The notes under the pieces: generated by a model
Told to the model about the DNA's origin: nothing
The model's database searches: none
Seen by the model: only the letters and a program-made list of their open reading frames with translations
From: Chara braunii
Taxonomy: Eukaryota > Streptophyta > Charophyceae > Charales > Characeae
DNA: 36,797 nt
Direction of reading: 5' to 3'
NCBI GenBank assembly: GCA_003427395.1
Contig: BFEA01000024.1
Location: 3,374,534-3,411,330 of the forward strand
In this document: in pieces, positions 20,758-30,600 of the stretch
How the letters are laid out: each line of letters begins with the position of its first letter
Numbering within the stretch: the first letter of the stretch is position 1
Position numbers and translations under genes: made by a program

Positions 20758-21530
20758 TAGGACGAAGTGTTCCTCCAAACGGCTGCGTCTACCGTATGGG
20801 GCAAGGCGAGTTGCAGGAGTTGAGGAGACAAATATCCGACATGATTGATCGTGGGTGGATTAAGCCTAGTGAGTCTGAGTTCGGTGCAACTATCCTGTTG
20901 GTCCCAAGGAAAGGAGGCAAACTTCGGATGTGTATCGATTGTCATGGTCTAAATCGTATCACCAAAAAGAACGTTTATCCCTTGCCTCGCAGAGATGATC
21001 TGCTAGATGTTGCATGTGAGTGCAAGGTCTTCTCCAAGATCAACCTCAAGTCTAGCTACCACCAGATTGAAGTTGATCCGAACGACCAGCACAAAACGGC
21101 ATTCAAAACACGCGATGGGTTGTACGAATTCATTGTTATGCCCTTCGGTCTTACAAATGCACCAGTCACATTTCAGTGTCTCATGGACAAGGTTCTCTGT
21201 CATCAACTCAACAGGTTTGTTGTTGTTTACCTTGACGACATCCTGATTTTCTGCAAGTCCATGGAAGAGCACGTCAAGCACCTTGAGGAAGTCTTGCAGA
21301 TCCTCAAGGAGGCACAACTGCACCTCAACTTAGAGAAATCTGAGTTTGGAAGGGACAACATCATCTATCTTGGGCACCGGTTGTCTGCAAAAGGCCTTGA
21401 GCCGGAGGCAACCAAGTTTGAGGTCATACGAAAGTGGCCTCAACCGGCGAACGTACGCGAACTGCGTTCTTTTCTTGGTTTGACTTCGTATTACCGGAAG
21501 TTTGTGCCCAAATTGTTTTGTCATTGCTCA
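20733..21530 (+). pseudogene. pol: Gypsy-1 reverse transcriptase
   Basis: This is the best-preserved domain, open from 20733 through the ORF starting at 20796. Motifs include YRMGQGELQELRRQI, LRMCIDCHGLNRITKKNVYP, FSKINLKSSYHQIEV (motif A), YEFIVMPFGLTNAPVTFQ (motif B) and VVYLDDILIF (motif C, tyrosine of YLDD at 21228-21230). These are classical Ty3/gypsy RT signatures. The frame changes at about 21510-21525 at the junction with RNase H. Confidence 0.9.
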
Positions 21531-22030
21531 CCCACTCTCGAGACTAACACGCAAAAATGTTGCTTATGCGTGGTGTGAGAAATGCGAGACTGCGTTTCAG
21601 GCCTTGAAAGAGGCTTTGGTAAGTCATTTTGTGTTCCGCATTGCTGATCCCAACCTCACGTTCGTGGTCATTATGAACGCGAGCCAGTATGGGATTAGTG
21701 CAGTGCTGCAACAAGATGATGGCGATGGCCTGCGTCCGCTCGAGTATTACAGAAAACGCATGCCCAGCCACAAGGTAGCTACCTCCACATATATGTGTGA
21801 GCTCTATGCCTTATGAGATGTGCTCACACATTGGAAGCACTACCTCTTGGGTCATTACTTCAAGGTTTACTCAGATCATCAGACCTTGCAATGGATTAAA
21901 ACGCAAATCGATCTCTCTCCGACACTGGCCCGCTGGTTGCATGACATTGATGTTTACAATTTTGAACTGAAACATAAGAAAGGCTGTTATAATCGTGTTG
22001 CTGATGCTGTGCCGCGTCATCCAGAGTTTT
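21502..22030 (+). pseudogene. pol: Gypsy-1 RNase H
   Basis: This continues from the RT in another frame, with LSRLTRKNVAYAWCEKCETA, FVVIMNASQYGISAVLQQ, the E-helix (TYMCELYAL, then TGA 21814-21816) and VYSDHQTLQW, RWLHDIDVYNFELKHKKG and RVADAVPR. The first catalytic aspartate of the usual DAS motif is Asn here (AAC at 21676-21678). RNase H degrades the RNA strand during reverse transcription. The N substitution plus the stop predict loss of activity. Confidence 0.85.
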
Positions 22031-22195
22031 TGACTTGCCTTGTGAGGTCATATGACCTCCGAAGGAAATTGAAGGAGGATCTGGTTGAACACACTGCCAA
22101 GGATCCGAACCTTAGTCCCATCCTTGAGCAGCTCAAGGCTGACCCTAGCAGTCAGCCTGATTTTTTAGGGTCTTGTATTCCGCCGGTATTGGAAG

Positions 22196-22882
22196 TTGGA
22201 TCGTTTATGTGTACCCAACCATGCGCCTCTCCGGACTCATTTCTTGGATTTGGCACATGGTCGGAGTGGACACTTCGGCTTTGAGAAGACTTATGAAAGT
22301 CTTTTGCAGCAGTTTGATTGGCCGAGAATGAAGGGATCCGCTCATAAGTTTATTGTTGAATGTCAAGTCTGTCAAAGAACAAGGGTCCATAGCCATAAGC
22401 CTTATGGCCTGCTGAAACCCCTCCCCATTCCTAATGGACCCAGTGAGTCAATTTCCATCGATTTCACCGACATGGGAAAGGTGAGTGAGGGAGGAAATTC
22501 ACAAGTCATAATCATCGTGGAACATTTCTCCAAATTTTCGAATTTGATTCCTTTTCCTCCTCATGCCCCAACTGAGCTTGTGATCGAAGAATTTCATCAG
22601 CAGTACATTCTGCAGTTTGGCCACCCGAAAACTATTGTGAGTGATCGGGACACCAGGTTCATTAGTAAAGATTGGAAGGATTTCACTTCTCATATCCACG
22701 ACATTAAATTCAACAAGACTTCCGGTCGACACCTCGAAGCCAATGGATTGGCCGAGGAAATCAACCAGACTGTCATTCAACTACTTCGCGTTAATTGTTC
22801 CAGATCAGAACACGTGGGACAAGGAGTTACACAAAGTCAAGGGGGTTGTACAACAACTGCATTCACTCCGCGATTGGCGTGA
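22196..22882 (+). pseudogene. pol: Gypsy-1 integrase, zinc-binding and catalytic domains
   Basis: An HHCC zinc module is present: His at 22256 and 22271 (AHGRSGHFG) and the pair CQVC. The catalytic core has SIDFTDMG (Asp 22460-22462), TIVSDRDTRF (Asp 22643-22645) and GLAEEINQ (Glu 22754-22756). Spacing between the last two is about 36 residues, close to the usual DDX35E. The frame is entered by a shift near 22250 and left by another near 22800. Integrase would insert the cDNA. Confidence 0.85.
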
Positions 22883-23658
22883 CACCGAATCAGCTGCAAT
22901 ACGGTTGGCAGTTGCGCAATCCACTCTCCTATTTGTTCCCCGACCGGTCACGTGGATTGACGCCCGACATGCTTGGCTACAATGCCAAGTATGCACGCTT
23001 GCTCAAAGATGCTATCGCACCAATGAACAAGCCTCGGCATGCCATGATCAAACATGCTAAGAAGTCGCGCAAAGAAGGAAACTTTGAAGAAGGAAGTTAT
23101 GTTTGGGTAAAAATGTCTGAATTTTCTGACGAAGAGGGCGTATCACGAAAGCTTCTTCCACTGTACTATGGCCCTTGGCAAGTTCTAAAGGTGGTAGGGG
23201 ATGATTTTGGTCCTTCATATGTGATTGATGTGCCTCCTCATCTGCGCACATATCCGGTCTTTCACACTTCCAAATTGTTTCCACACATCGATGATGAGAC
23301 TTTTCCCTTCCGAGATCCTATGATACCTTGTGCTACCAACGGTGGCCACGAAATAGACAGAATTGTTTCCCATGAAGGAAGAGGGAGGAACATACAGTAC
23401 AAGGTTCACTTCCTCTATCACCTGTGGAACAAGTTCTACTGGATCGACTGAAAAGAGTTGCTAAAGATTGCTCCCCGTGTTGTTAACGCTTATGAACTAC
23501 AGATCGTTGAAGGACAAATTGCTAAGTTGTCTGCAAAACTCACTCCTCACGGTTATACCAAAACTCTCTTTCTAATCTATGCCTATGACGCATTTTGTGC
23601 CGACTCGAATGAGTTACTCGCTCGAAGGGACTTCGCTCTTGAGAGGGGGGTAGTGTAA
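22795..23658 (+). pseudogene. pol: Gypsy-1 integrase C-terminus with chromodomain-like tail
   Basis: The open frame to 23451 includes the integrase C-terminal barrel (GSYVWVKMSEF; LLPLYYGPWQVLKVVGDD; VFHTSKLFPH). A chromodomain-like segment follows (HEIDRIVSHEGRGRNIQYKV...WNKFYWID). A TGA at 23449-23451 interrupts it, and the same frame continues to TAA at 23656-23658. Chromodomains in this position define chromoviruses and can direct insertion to particular chromatin. The final stop codon overlaps the first bases of the 3' LTR. Confidence 0.8.
23641..23653 (+). promoter_or_regulatory. Gypsy-1 polypurine tract
   Basis: GAGAGGGGGGTAG lies immediately before the 3' LTR start TGTAATGACCCGCC. 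This is the usual plus-strand primer position. Confidence 0.8.
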
Positions 23659-24119
23659 TGACCCGCCAAAACATAGACTGAGAACACTGCTGATTTCGGG
23701 GATATTCCGTTGGAATGAATGCCTTGTTGAGATTCCCGCATTCTACTGTGATTTCAAAGTCTGTGTGTTTGTGCATGCCCGCTGGTTTGCATGCCTGTCT
23801 CAGTGCTTGTCGGTTGGGTGTGTGTGTGACCCGCAAGGGTACTTGTTGGTTGAAAGGCCCCGCAGGGCAGGTGCTTACCTGTGGCTGTGACTTTGAGGGT
23901 TGCAGCGGGGAAAACACTCAAGTAGCGGGGGTGGGCCCGCAACACTTAGAGCAGCGGGAAAAACACTCAAGTACCAAGTAGGCCGGTACCACTCAAGTAG
24001 TGGTAGAAGTATCGGGTACTGGACGCCGAGCAAAAGAAGATAAAAGTTGGCATTTTTAGAGGCCCAGTAGCGGTAGGTTAGAGGTAGGCCAGTACCAGTC
24101 CAAGTAGCCTGAGTCTAGG
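23654..24119 (+). repeat. Gypsy-1 3' LTR, first part
   Basis: It matches the first part of the 5' LTR from TGTAATG to CTAGG, with scattered substitutions and small indels. It is cut at GCCTG (24120-24124), the target site of gypsy-2. It resumes after the second GCCTG at 32295-32299. Confidence 0.9.
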
Positions 24120-24124
24120 GCCTG
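24120..24124. repeat. Target-site duplication of gypsy-2, left copy (GCCTG)
   Basis: GCCTG directly precedes the TGTTACATG LTR start. The identical GCCTG at 32295-32299 directly follows the other LTR end. Five base pairs is the usual Ty3/gypsy duplication size. Confidence 0.9.
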
Positions 24125-25404
24125 TGTTACATGCTGCGCCTGCACACGAGGGCCATTTTCCAGGCCCTGCGTCCTTCAGGCTAAAAGCCTGAAAACTAAA
24201 AATGGCAACAACCTTTTTAGCCTATTCAACCCGAAAGCCTGAAAACAGGGGCTTACAGTCCCTGTGTCGTTTCACACTAAAAATGGCAACAACCTTTTTA
24301 GCCTGAAACGAAGGGCCATTTTCGGTCGTTCATCAGAACGACCGGCCCTGAAACTCAGGAACCAAACCAGGGTTTCGGGAACAGGCTATTCTTAGCCTGT
24401 TCCCATGCCAGCCTCGACAGATGCTGCAACGCCAGCCCCTGGCACACTTCGGCATTGGCAAGAGCAGCCTCCTCGGCCTGGCTCGCCCTTCAAGCAGTCA
24501 GGAGGCAGGCCGAGGTAGTACATAGGGACTTCCCATGCAGTGCATGGGCAGGCAGGAGGCAGTAGTAGTCTTCAGGATTCGGCAGCAGCACTCTGGAGGG
24601 AGCGCTGCAGGAGTAGTAGCGTTAGCCTTAGTCTTCAGCGCTGGGCGCAGTAGGTAGCTATAGTCTCCAGCGCTGGGCGCCATAGCTAGGATAGCACTAG
24701 AGAGAGAGAGAGATTGGGCGGAGGCCAGAGGTACTTACCTGCAGCACCGTTGCTCCACCTTCGTCTTCGAGGTAGCTGCAGCACAGCGCCAACATCACAG
24801 GTTAGTATCTGGCTCGTGACAGAGAGAGAGTTCTTCTTCTTCCTCTTCTCAGTCCACCATCTCCCTCTCACCCTCTCCTTATCTGACTTCACTGCATCTG
24901 CAGACTACGAGAGAAGAGTGAGAGAGAGAGCTTGGTGACATTGGACCCAGACTCGACTTTTGCGCTTCAGACATTACGACGAGGGATTATTTGGGACTTG
25001 TGACAAAGACTTGGTGTTGACGACATTCCCATCTCTCTCCCTCCTTTCGTCTGGTCCCCTCCTCTTCGTCTGTGTAGTCTGGACCTGGCGCTTTCTTCTT
25101 GTGTACAGCGCCAGGCTTCTTCACACCTGGTGATGGATACGATGTTTGTTTGGTCTGCGTTCAAATATTGATTGGGCTAGTCATTAGCATTCTAGCATTC
25201 TGCTTCGCTATCTGATACTATGTGAATGAGGTCAGTCCCGATCAGGTCAGGATTTGTATCTAAGTCTTCCCTGTGCTATTCAACACCATTTTGTATGCAC
25301 ATTGCTTGTTGAGATTCTACTTGCACCGCATTGTCCATTCAGTCCTTTTCATCACATTGCGGATCCTCGGTTTCTATGTACATCGCCCAACTGGGCATGT
25401 AACA
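24125..25404 (+). repeat. Gypsy-2 5' LTR
   Basis: About 1280 bp from TGTTACATG to CATGTAACA. It contains short GA tracts and purine/pyrimidine blocks. A 29-bp block at 24195-24223 repeats exactly at 24276-24304, replacing sequence that the 3' LTR retains at the first position. Confidence 0.9.
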
Positions 25405-25406
25405 GT

Positions 25407-25418
25407 TGGTATCGGAAC
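25407..25418 (+). promoter_or_regulatory. Gypsy-2 primer-binding site, tRNA-Met-like
   Basis: TGGTATCGGAAC lies two bases after the LTR end and resembles the initiator tRNA-Met complement TGGTATCAGAGC. Two ambiguous bases (N at 25447 and 25453) follow shortly downstream. Confidence 0.7.
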
Positions 25419-25499
25419 GCCGCACGTGAATCAGGACAACCTGATCNGACACNTGTGCGGGGACTAGGTAGCTGATTAGTCTTTATTGATTGATTAGAG

Positions 25500-26080
25500 C
25501 ACACTCGTTAGACCCCAAAATCACGATTTTGACCTTACTACCGAAAATCGATTTTTTTTTTTCTTTCCTTGGATTTTGTCTTCTCGCTATTTTTGTTGTG
25601 GAAAATCGTAATAGCGCAACATTTTGAAATTTCCATTTTCGTTTTTCTTCTGAAATTTTGAAATTTCGTTGTTGAAAATCCGGAATATCCTTCTTTTCGA
25701 AAATTTCGATTTCCTGTTGCATTTTCCGTTACTTGAAAATTCGGAATATCTTCTTTTTCGAAATTCGTTTTTCTGAAAACAGTACGGGAAATCCCTCCTG
25801 CAGGTATTATTTTCCAAACTGCGAATACTCTCATCTGAGTAAGTCCGAATATTTCATTTCTTTTTGGATTTTTTTTTTCGCAGTTCTAGGATTCTGTCAG
25901 TCAATTCTATAAATCATTTGCAGTCTGAAGTCGAAATGATGTTTTCTCTCATTGATCATTTCGCACTTCAAGGGAGGTTGGGAGACCTACTGAACTTGCA
26001 AAACTCGGGATTTTATTATTTCGATTTTTTTTTTGCAAAGTTCAAACTTTTCTTTTTTGATTAGTGGCTCTTTATCTGAG
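25500..26080 (+). other. AT-rich gypsy-2 leader with direct repeats
   Basis: This non-coding AT-rich sequence is full of GAAAATTTCG and its reverse complement. A near-identical block GAAAATyCGGAATATCyTTC occurs at about 25674 and 25735, 61 bp apart. No gene is supported, although open frames exist on both strands. Confidence 0.6.
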
Positions 26081-26177
26081 CGATTCTCCCCACCCACCGT
26101 CCCCACCTATGTTGTTGCCCTGTCTGGCCTTACCTTCTCTATCTATCTCCGGGTACCCCCTGCGACGACATTGGTGA

Positions 26178-26303
26178 GTTGCCACGTCAGCAGGCCACGT
26201 CAGCGGACTACGTCAGCAGGACACACCAGCAAACCACGTCAGCAGGACACGTCAGCAGGCCACGTCAACCGACAGAGCAGGAAATGCCACGTCAGCAGGC
26301 CCC
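26178..26303 (+). repeat. Tandem array of CCACGTCAGCAGG-type 12-13 bp units
   Basis: About eight copies of a CCACGTCAGCAGG-like unit, exact or with one to three changes, lie just upstream of the gag ATG at 26342. Each intact unit contains CCACGTCA, an ACGT-core sequence of the type bound by plant bZIP factors. Regulatory function is inferred, and a simple minisatellite is the alternative. Confidence 0.7.
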
Positions 26304-26341
26304 CGGCCTGGTCTATGCTGTTGTGGTCACATACAGCCATC

Positions 26342-27659
26342 ATGGACCAGAGGTACGGAGAAGCACACGAGGCCTATCAGGCCCGGATGCTGGCTTGGAG
26401 TACCGAAACAAAGAAACGGGCGGATGACGCAGCAGCAACAGCGAAGAAGAAGGCAGAGGATGCCGAGCAGGCACGTCTGCTGGCAATTGAACAACAACGC
26501 CAGCATGACGAGGCAGCAGCAAGGGCTGCCGATGAAAAAAAAAAACCAACGTCGTGAGAAGATATTTAGCGGAGAGCAGACTTTGCTCACAATGGCAGCG
26601 GAATGGCGGACCGAGGCCGAGAATGGCAAGATGGAGGATAGCGAAAACAAGATCGCTCTCCTCCTCTCCCACCTCACAGACCTCCTGGCGACATGCATTA
26701 CACAATAGGAGGACATCCACAGCCTCGACGACTCGCTGGCTCAAGTCCAAGGCCGCCTTCGGCAGCTGGAGCAGCGACCTGTCACCGCCCCCGACGCCAA
26801 CTCTTCCAACACCTCCGATCGCCTCGAAGCATTGGAGATGGACGTCGGCTCCCTCAAGGACGACGTGCAGTTACAGCAGACCGCAACGCAACAGTTGGAA
26901 CAACGGATCTGCACTGCCGCCAACCCCTCGAGTTCGGAACCGCGCGAGACAACTCCAAAGTTTGACGGGCAGGAGATCTTCTGCGACTCGATGAAGACAG
27001 ATCCGATTCCATGGCTCCGCAAGTTCGAGCTCACGCTGCAGCTACACAACGTCAAAGAACACAAGCACCACGCATACTTATACTCCCGCTCGGGGGGCGC
27101 GTGCCAGGCTTGGTTGGACAATCTCTTGTCCAAGTACGGAGTGGTAGCTGGTGACTTGCACACCAAGATCAGCTGGGATGATCTGAAGGCAGCATGGCAC
27201 AAGTGGTTCCAAGTCGAGCCGCCCGAGATCAAGGCTATGGACAAGCTCATGGTCTTCGAGCAAGGCACGCTGCCGAGTACCGACTGGATTGCCGAGTACC
27301 AACGCTTGACATCAGTCCCAGACATCCAAATGGGCTTCAAAGCCATCCGCCACTATTTCATCTCAAGGTCCTGTCCGACATTAAGCAATGCCCTGACTCA
27401 TGTCGAGGACACCTTGACGACTACGGCGAAACTTTTTGACAAGGCCGCGCAGATTATCATTACGAACAAGGAGGCTAAGATCCTGCGTTCGTCTGCGTCA
27501 GGCCCGAGCAGGGACCAACATAGGCCAAGAGTGGTCGTGGTCGCGGGGCAACGTGGTTTGACCAAACCAGCGAGGCTGTGTCTGCCAATGAAGGGGACAG
27601 ACTCGCAGCCGCCCGGGAAGGTGGTCGCCCCGGCAGAGGCCGAGGACGCGGCAAGATGA
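26342..27659 (+). pseudogene. gag: Gypsy-2 gag
   Basis: ATG at 26342 begins MDQRYGEAHEAYQARML and a long Ala/Lys/Glu/Gln coiled-coil. At an 11-A run (26535-26545) the productive frame changes. The new frame continues with one TAG (26706-26708), another coiled coil (RLEALEMDVGSLKDDVQLQQ), and the capsid domain (DPIPWLRKFELTLQLHNV; ISWDDLKAAWHKWFQVEPPE; TDWIAEYQRLTSVPDI). It stops at 27657-27659. The lesions are few, so this gag is better preserved than gypsy-1's. The shift at the A run may be mutation or slippage. Confidence 0.8.
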
Positions 27660-27766
27660 AGACACACACCGCATCTAGCCCCGGGCCCGGCGCAGCAGCT
27701 CCAGCCCCATGGTCCCAATATGGCATCTTCGAGCAAGCATTCAAGGTGCGCACGAGATTCCACTAT

Positions 27767-27808
27767 TGCCTCTAGTGCAACAGCGATCTCCATGAGACAC
27801 TGGCCTGC
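27767..27808 (+). pseudogene. gag: Gypsy-2 nucleocapsid zinc knuckle containing a stop
   Basis: The CX2CX4HX4C pattern is visible with TAG at 27773-27775 between the first two cysteines, followed by CNSDLHETLAC. It lies in a frame shifted from the main gag ORF. The knuckle would bind element RNA. The in-frame stop within it shows decay. Confidence 0.75.
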
Positions 27809-28020
27809 CCATTGAAAGGCAAGGGCAAACAGGGAAACTGAGCACCGCTGAGAGTGACTCGACAACACTCTCTACGCCTCCGGAACCGGTTTCTTCGCGA
27901 GTAACCGACCTATATTCCGAGGCGTACGCGAAAGTCGATAGTCCTCCTCTTACTTATTCTTTTGAGGACTATGCTGCTCGGCTCGTTCCTACGCTGGGTA
28001 CTCAAGCTCAAGGACAAGAC

Positions 28021-28855
28021 GTGTGTGCGGCATTTTCTCCGTTCGGCAACGACGACTTATCGTCTTCAAGTGCTTATTCACGGGATTCGGCGCTCGAGTT
28101 CAACATAGAGGTATTGGACCCGCTCACGTCCAAGGACTTTGCATGGCTTCCTCTCCCGACCACAGGCCGCTTGTCGGGACCGCAATGCGCAGCACTATGC
28201 GCTCATCTCCACACTTACTTATCCTTCTATGCAACACCAACTTCGCCGACGGATGCCGAAGTCGCAGTGGGGGACATCCTTGCGTATACTACCAAGGTGG
28301 CCCGCGAGTTTCGCACGCAGCGGTACGATGACAACAACGCATCGCTCATGTATGTCTGCATCCAGGTTGGGCAAGCGTCCTGTAGCGCTTTGCTGGATAG
28401 CGGCGCGTCTCGCAAGTTCATGAGCCAATCCTTTATGCAAAGGGCTGGCCTTGGCGCACAAGTTCGGAGGAAGGCAAACCCGACGGCGATCAAGTTGGCG
28501 GATGGGAAAACGCAGCAACTTCTCGACCGATACATCGAGGCCGTACCGATTTATTTCGCACCTCATGCATGCGAACCGGTGACGTTCGACATTCTCGACG
28601 GACATCGACATCATTCTGGGAATGCCTTGGCTTGCAAGTGCGGATCACACGGTCAACTTCCACCGGCGGACTTTTAGCGTTCGCGACGCCTTCGGCGCCG
28701 AAGTGGCGTGTACTATTCCTCTACCGCACCCTTTGATTCGGTGCCAAGTGGTGACGGCCAAATCATTCCGGGCGACTTGCGCTTAGGAGCAGCCCGAGGA
28801 AATCGGCCTATGTTTCCTACGGACCGTCGCGGTAGCCGACTTTTCACCCACGGAC
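28021..28855 (+). pseudogene. pol: Gypsy-2 aspartic protease
   Basis: The open frame to 28677 carries CSALLDSGASRKFMSQSFMQ with an intact D-S-G active site (Asp at 28396-28398) and IKLADGKTQQLLDRYIEAVP. A frame change near 28600 leads to IILGMPWLASADHTVNFH, the second protease signature. A further stop and shift occur before the RT segment at 28856. Confidence 0.85.
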
Positions 28856-29850
28856 TTGTCTTCGGACCCCCGCGTGGTGCGGTTGCTGGACGAGTTCGCC
28901 GACATCTTCGAGTCACCTACCGGTGTGGTGCCGGATCGGCCGATCTCTCACGAGATCATTCTTGAGGCCGGTGTCATGCCGCCGGAAGGTTGCATCTATC
29001 GGATGAGCGAGGAGGAGCTTGAGGTCCTCCGCGCACAACTCGATGACTCGTTGGCCAAGGGCTGATCCGCCCTAGTAGCTCCCCATATGGAGCACCGGTT
29101 CTCTTCGTCCGGAAAAAGAACAAAGATCTACGATTATGTATCGACTACCGCAAGCTCAAGGCGCAAACCGTCAAGAATGCGGGCCCTCTCCCTCGCATCG
29201 ACGATCTTCTTGAGCGATTGGGCGACGCAAAGTATTTTTCTAAGTTGGATTTGAAATCGGGATATCATCAAATCTCGATCCGGCCGAATGATCGCTATAA
29301 ATCCGCGTTCAAGACACGGTACGGACATTTTGAGTGGGTGGTCATGCCTTTTGGCCTCACCAACGCCCCGACGACCTTTCAAGCGGCAATGACCAATGAG
29401 TTTCGTGCAATGTTGGACCGGTTCGTGCTGGTCTACTTAGACGATATTCTCGTCTATAGCCGGTCATTGGAGGATCATCTTGGGCATCTTCGACGAGTGT
29501 TGGAGACGCTCCGCCGCGCCAAGTACAAGGCCAACCGCGACAAGTGCGAATTTGTTCGACAAGAGCCGGAATACTTGGGCCATTTTGTCACACCGGAGGG
29601 CATCAGTCTGCTATCGGACAAGATTCAAGCCATCCAAGAGTGGTCGGAGCCTCGGAACGTTACGGATGTCCGCTCGTTCCTTGGTCTCGCCTGCTACTAT
29701 CAGCGTTTCATCAAAGGCTACTCGAAGATCGCGGCCCACTTGACCAAGCTTCAATGCGAGGATCGGCCGTTTGACTTCGGAGAGGATGCGCGGGAATCAT
29801 TTTTGGCTCTCAAAGCCGCGCTATTATCTGCGGAGGTCTTGCGCAGTTAC
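28856..29850 (+). pseudogene. pol: Gypsy-2 reverse transcriptase
   Basis: The first segment (28856-29065) has VVRLLDEFADIFESPTGVVP and YRMSEEELEVLRAQLDD. A frame change near 29060 is followed by LFVRKKNKDLRLCIDYRKLK, FSKLDLKSGYHQISI (motif A), FEWVVMPFGLTNAPTTFQ (motif B) and VLVYLDDILVYSRS (motif C, tyrosine at 29434-29436). ESFLALKAALLSAEVLR marks the start of RNase H, where the frame is interrupted by the insertion at 29851. The catalytic residues are intact. Confidence 0.9.
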
Positions 29851-30317
29851 TGTAACGAGCGCAGAGGCAGAGGACGAGGAGGGAGTTGAGGGAGAGAGAG
29901 AGTGAAAGCACACACACACACTCACTCACTCACGCGACTGAACTCGACCGGACGCAAACCAGGGGCTGAGGCACAAAGTCGAAGTCTTGGTTTCGAAGGC
30001 CCAAACAGCAAGTCACACTGAGTACGAGTACAGCAGCAGAAAACTGGTACGAGACTGGTCCCCGTACCGTACGGGGAGCCGGTATAAGTACCGGTGACAC
30101 GTACGGTACCTGGGGCATTTCTGCAAAGGCCCCGAGGGCAGAACTGAAAAATGTGGTATTTGAAAGTGGCCCCCGAATTGCAGCATGGCGCCAGTTGTCC
30201 AAAATCCTACGGTACCAAAGGAGGGGTTTGGAAAAAAGGGTGCCAGGCCGAAAACGGGATGCAGCCGAAACAACAAAAAGATAGACCAGGGATCGAGCCC
30301 TGGCGGAGTCCGTAACA
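29851..30317. mobile_element. Solo-LTR-like insertion in gypsy-2 RNase H
   Basis: 467 bp begin TGTAACGAGC and end GTCCGTAACA. They interrupt the RNase H frame exactly between EVLR and YDPLLPTC. The flanking pentamers GTTAC (29846-29850) and TTTAT (30318-30322) each differ by one base from GTTAT, which would restore the reading frame. An imperfect 5-bp target duplication is therefore likely. There is no coding, so it is a solo LTR or a small non-autonomous element. It contains a hairpin with arms CCCCGTAC and GTACGGGG at 30060-30076. Orientation cannot be decided. Confidence 0.7.
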
Positions 30318-30600
30318 TTTATGACCCGCTTTTGCCTACGTGCGTCACTACGGATGCGTCCGGCTATGGCATTGGTGCCGTCCTCGAGCAACATGATGGT
30401 GTGGACTGGCACCCGGTCGAGTACTTCAGCAAGAAAGTGCCCGTTGTGCATTCCATTGACGATGCACGCAAGAAGGAGCTCCTCGCCTTTGTCCACGAGC
30501 TCAAGCGGTGGCGGCATTTCCTCCTTGGTCGAAGCCAATTCCGATGGGTAACGGACAACAATCCGTTGGTCTTTTACAAGACCCAAGACACCGTCATGGG
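30318..30600 (+). pseudogene. pol: Gypsy-2 RNase H, truncated
   Basis: CVTTDASGYGIGAVLEQHDG has the catalytic Asp at 30353-30355, followed by WHPVEYFSKKVPVVHSIDDA, KKELLAFVHELKRWRHFLLG and FRWVTDNNPLVFYKTQD. The Asp, Glu and Asp residues are present. The domain is cut near 30595, and the expected C-terminal RNase H part and most of the integrase are missing. Confidence 0.85.

Noticed and set aside
24310-24350. CTGATGA on the minus strand in the gypsy-2 LTR followed by CGAAAA, hammerhead-like
   Set aside because: It is the loop of a GGTCGTT/AACGACC hairpin. There is no helix II between the boxes, and the copy at about 31210 changes the box.
25483-25834. Phe/Lys-rich minus-strand frames in the gypsy-2 leader
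   Set aside because: They come from AT-rich direct repeats with no domain, and all frames look alike.
30285-30305. CCAGGGATCGAGCCCTGG, tRNA T-arm or B-box-like
   Set aside because: It is a palindrome near the end of the solo-LTR-like insert, with no tRNA fold or A box around it.
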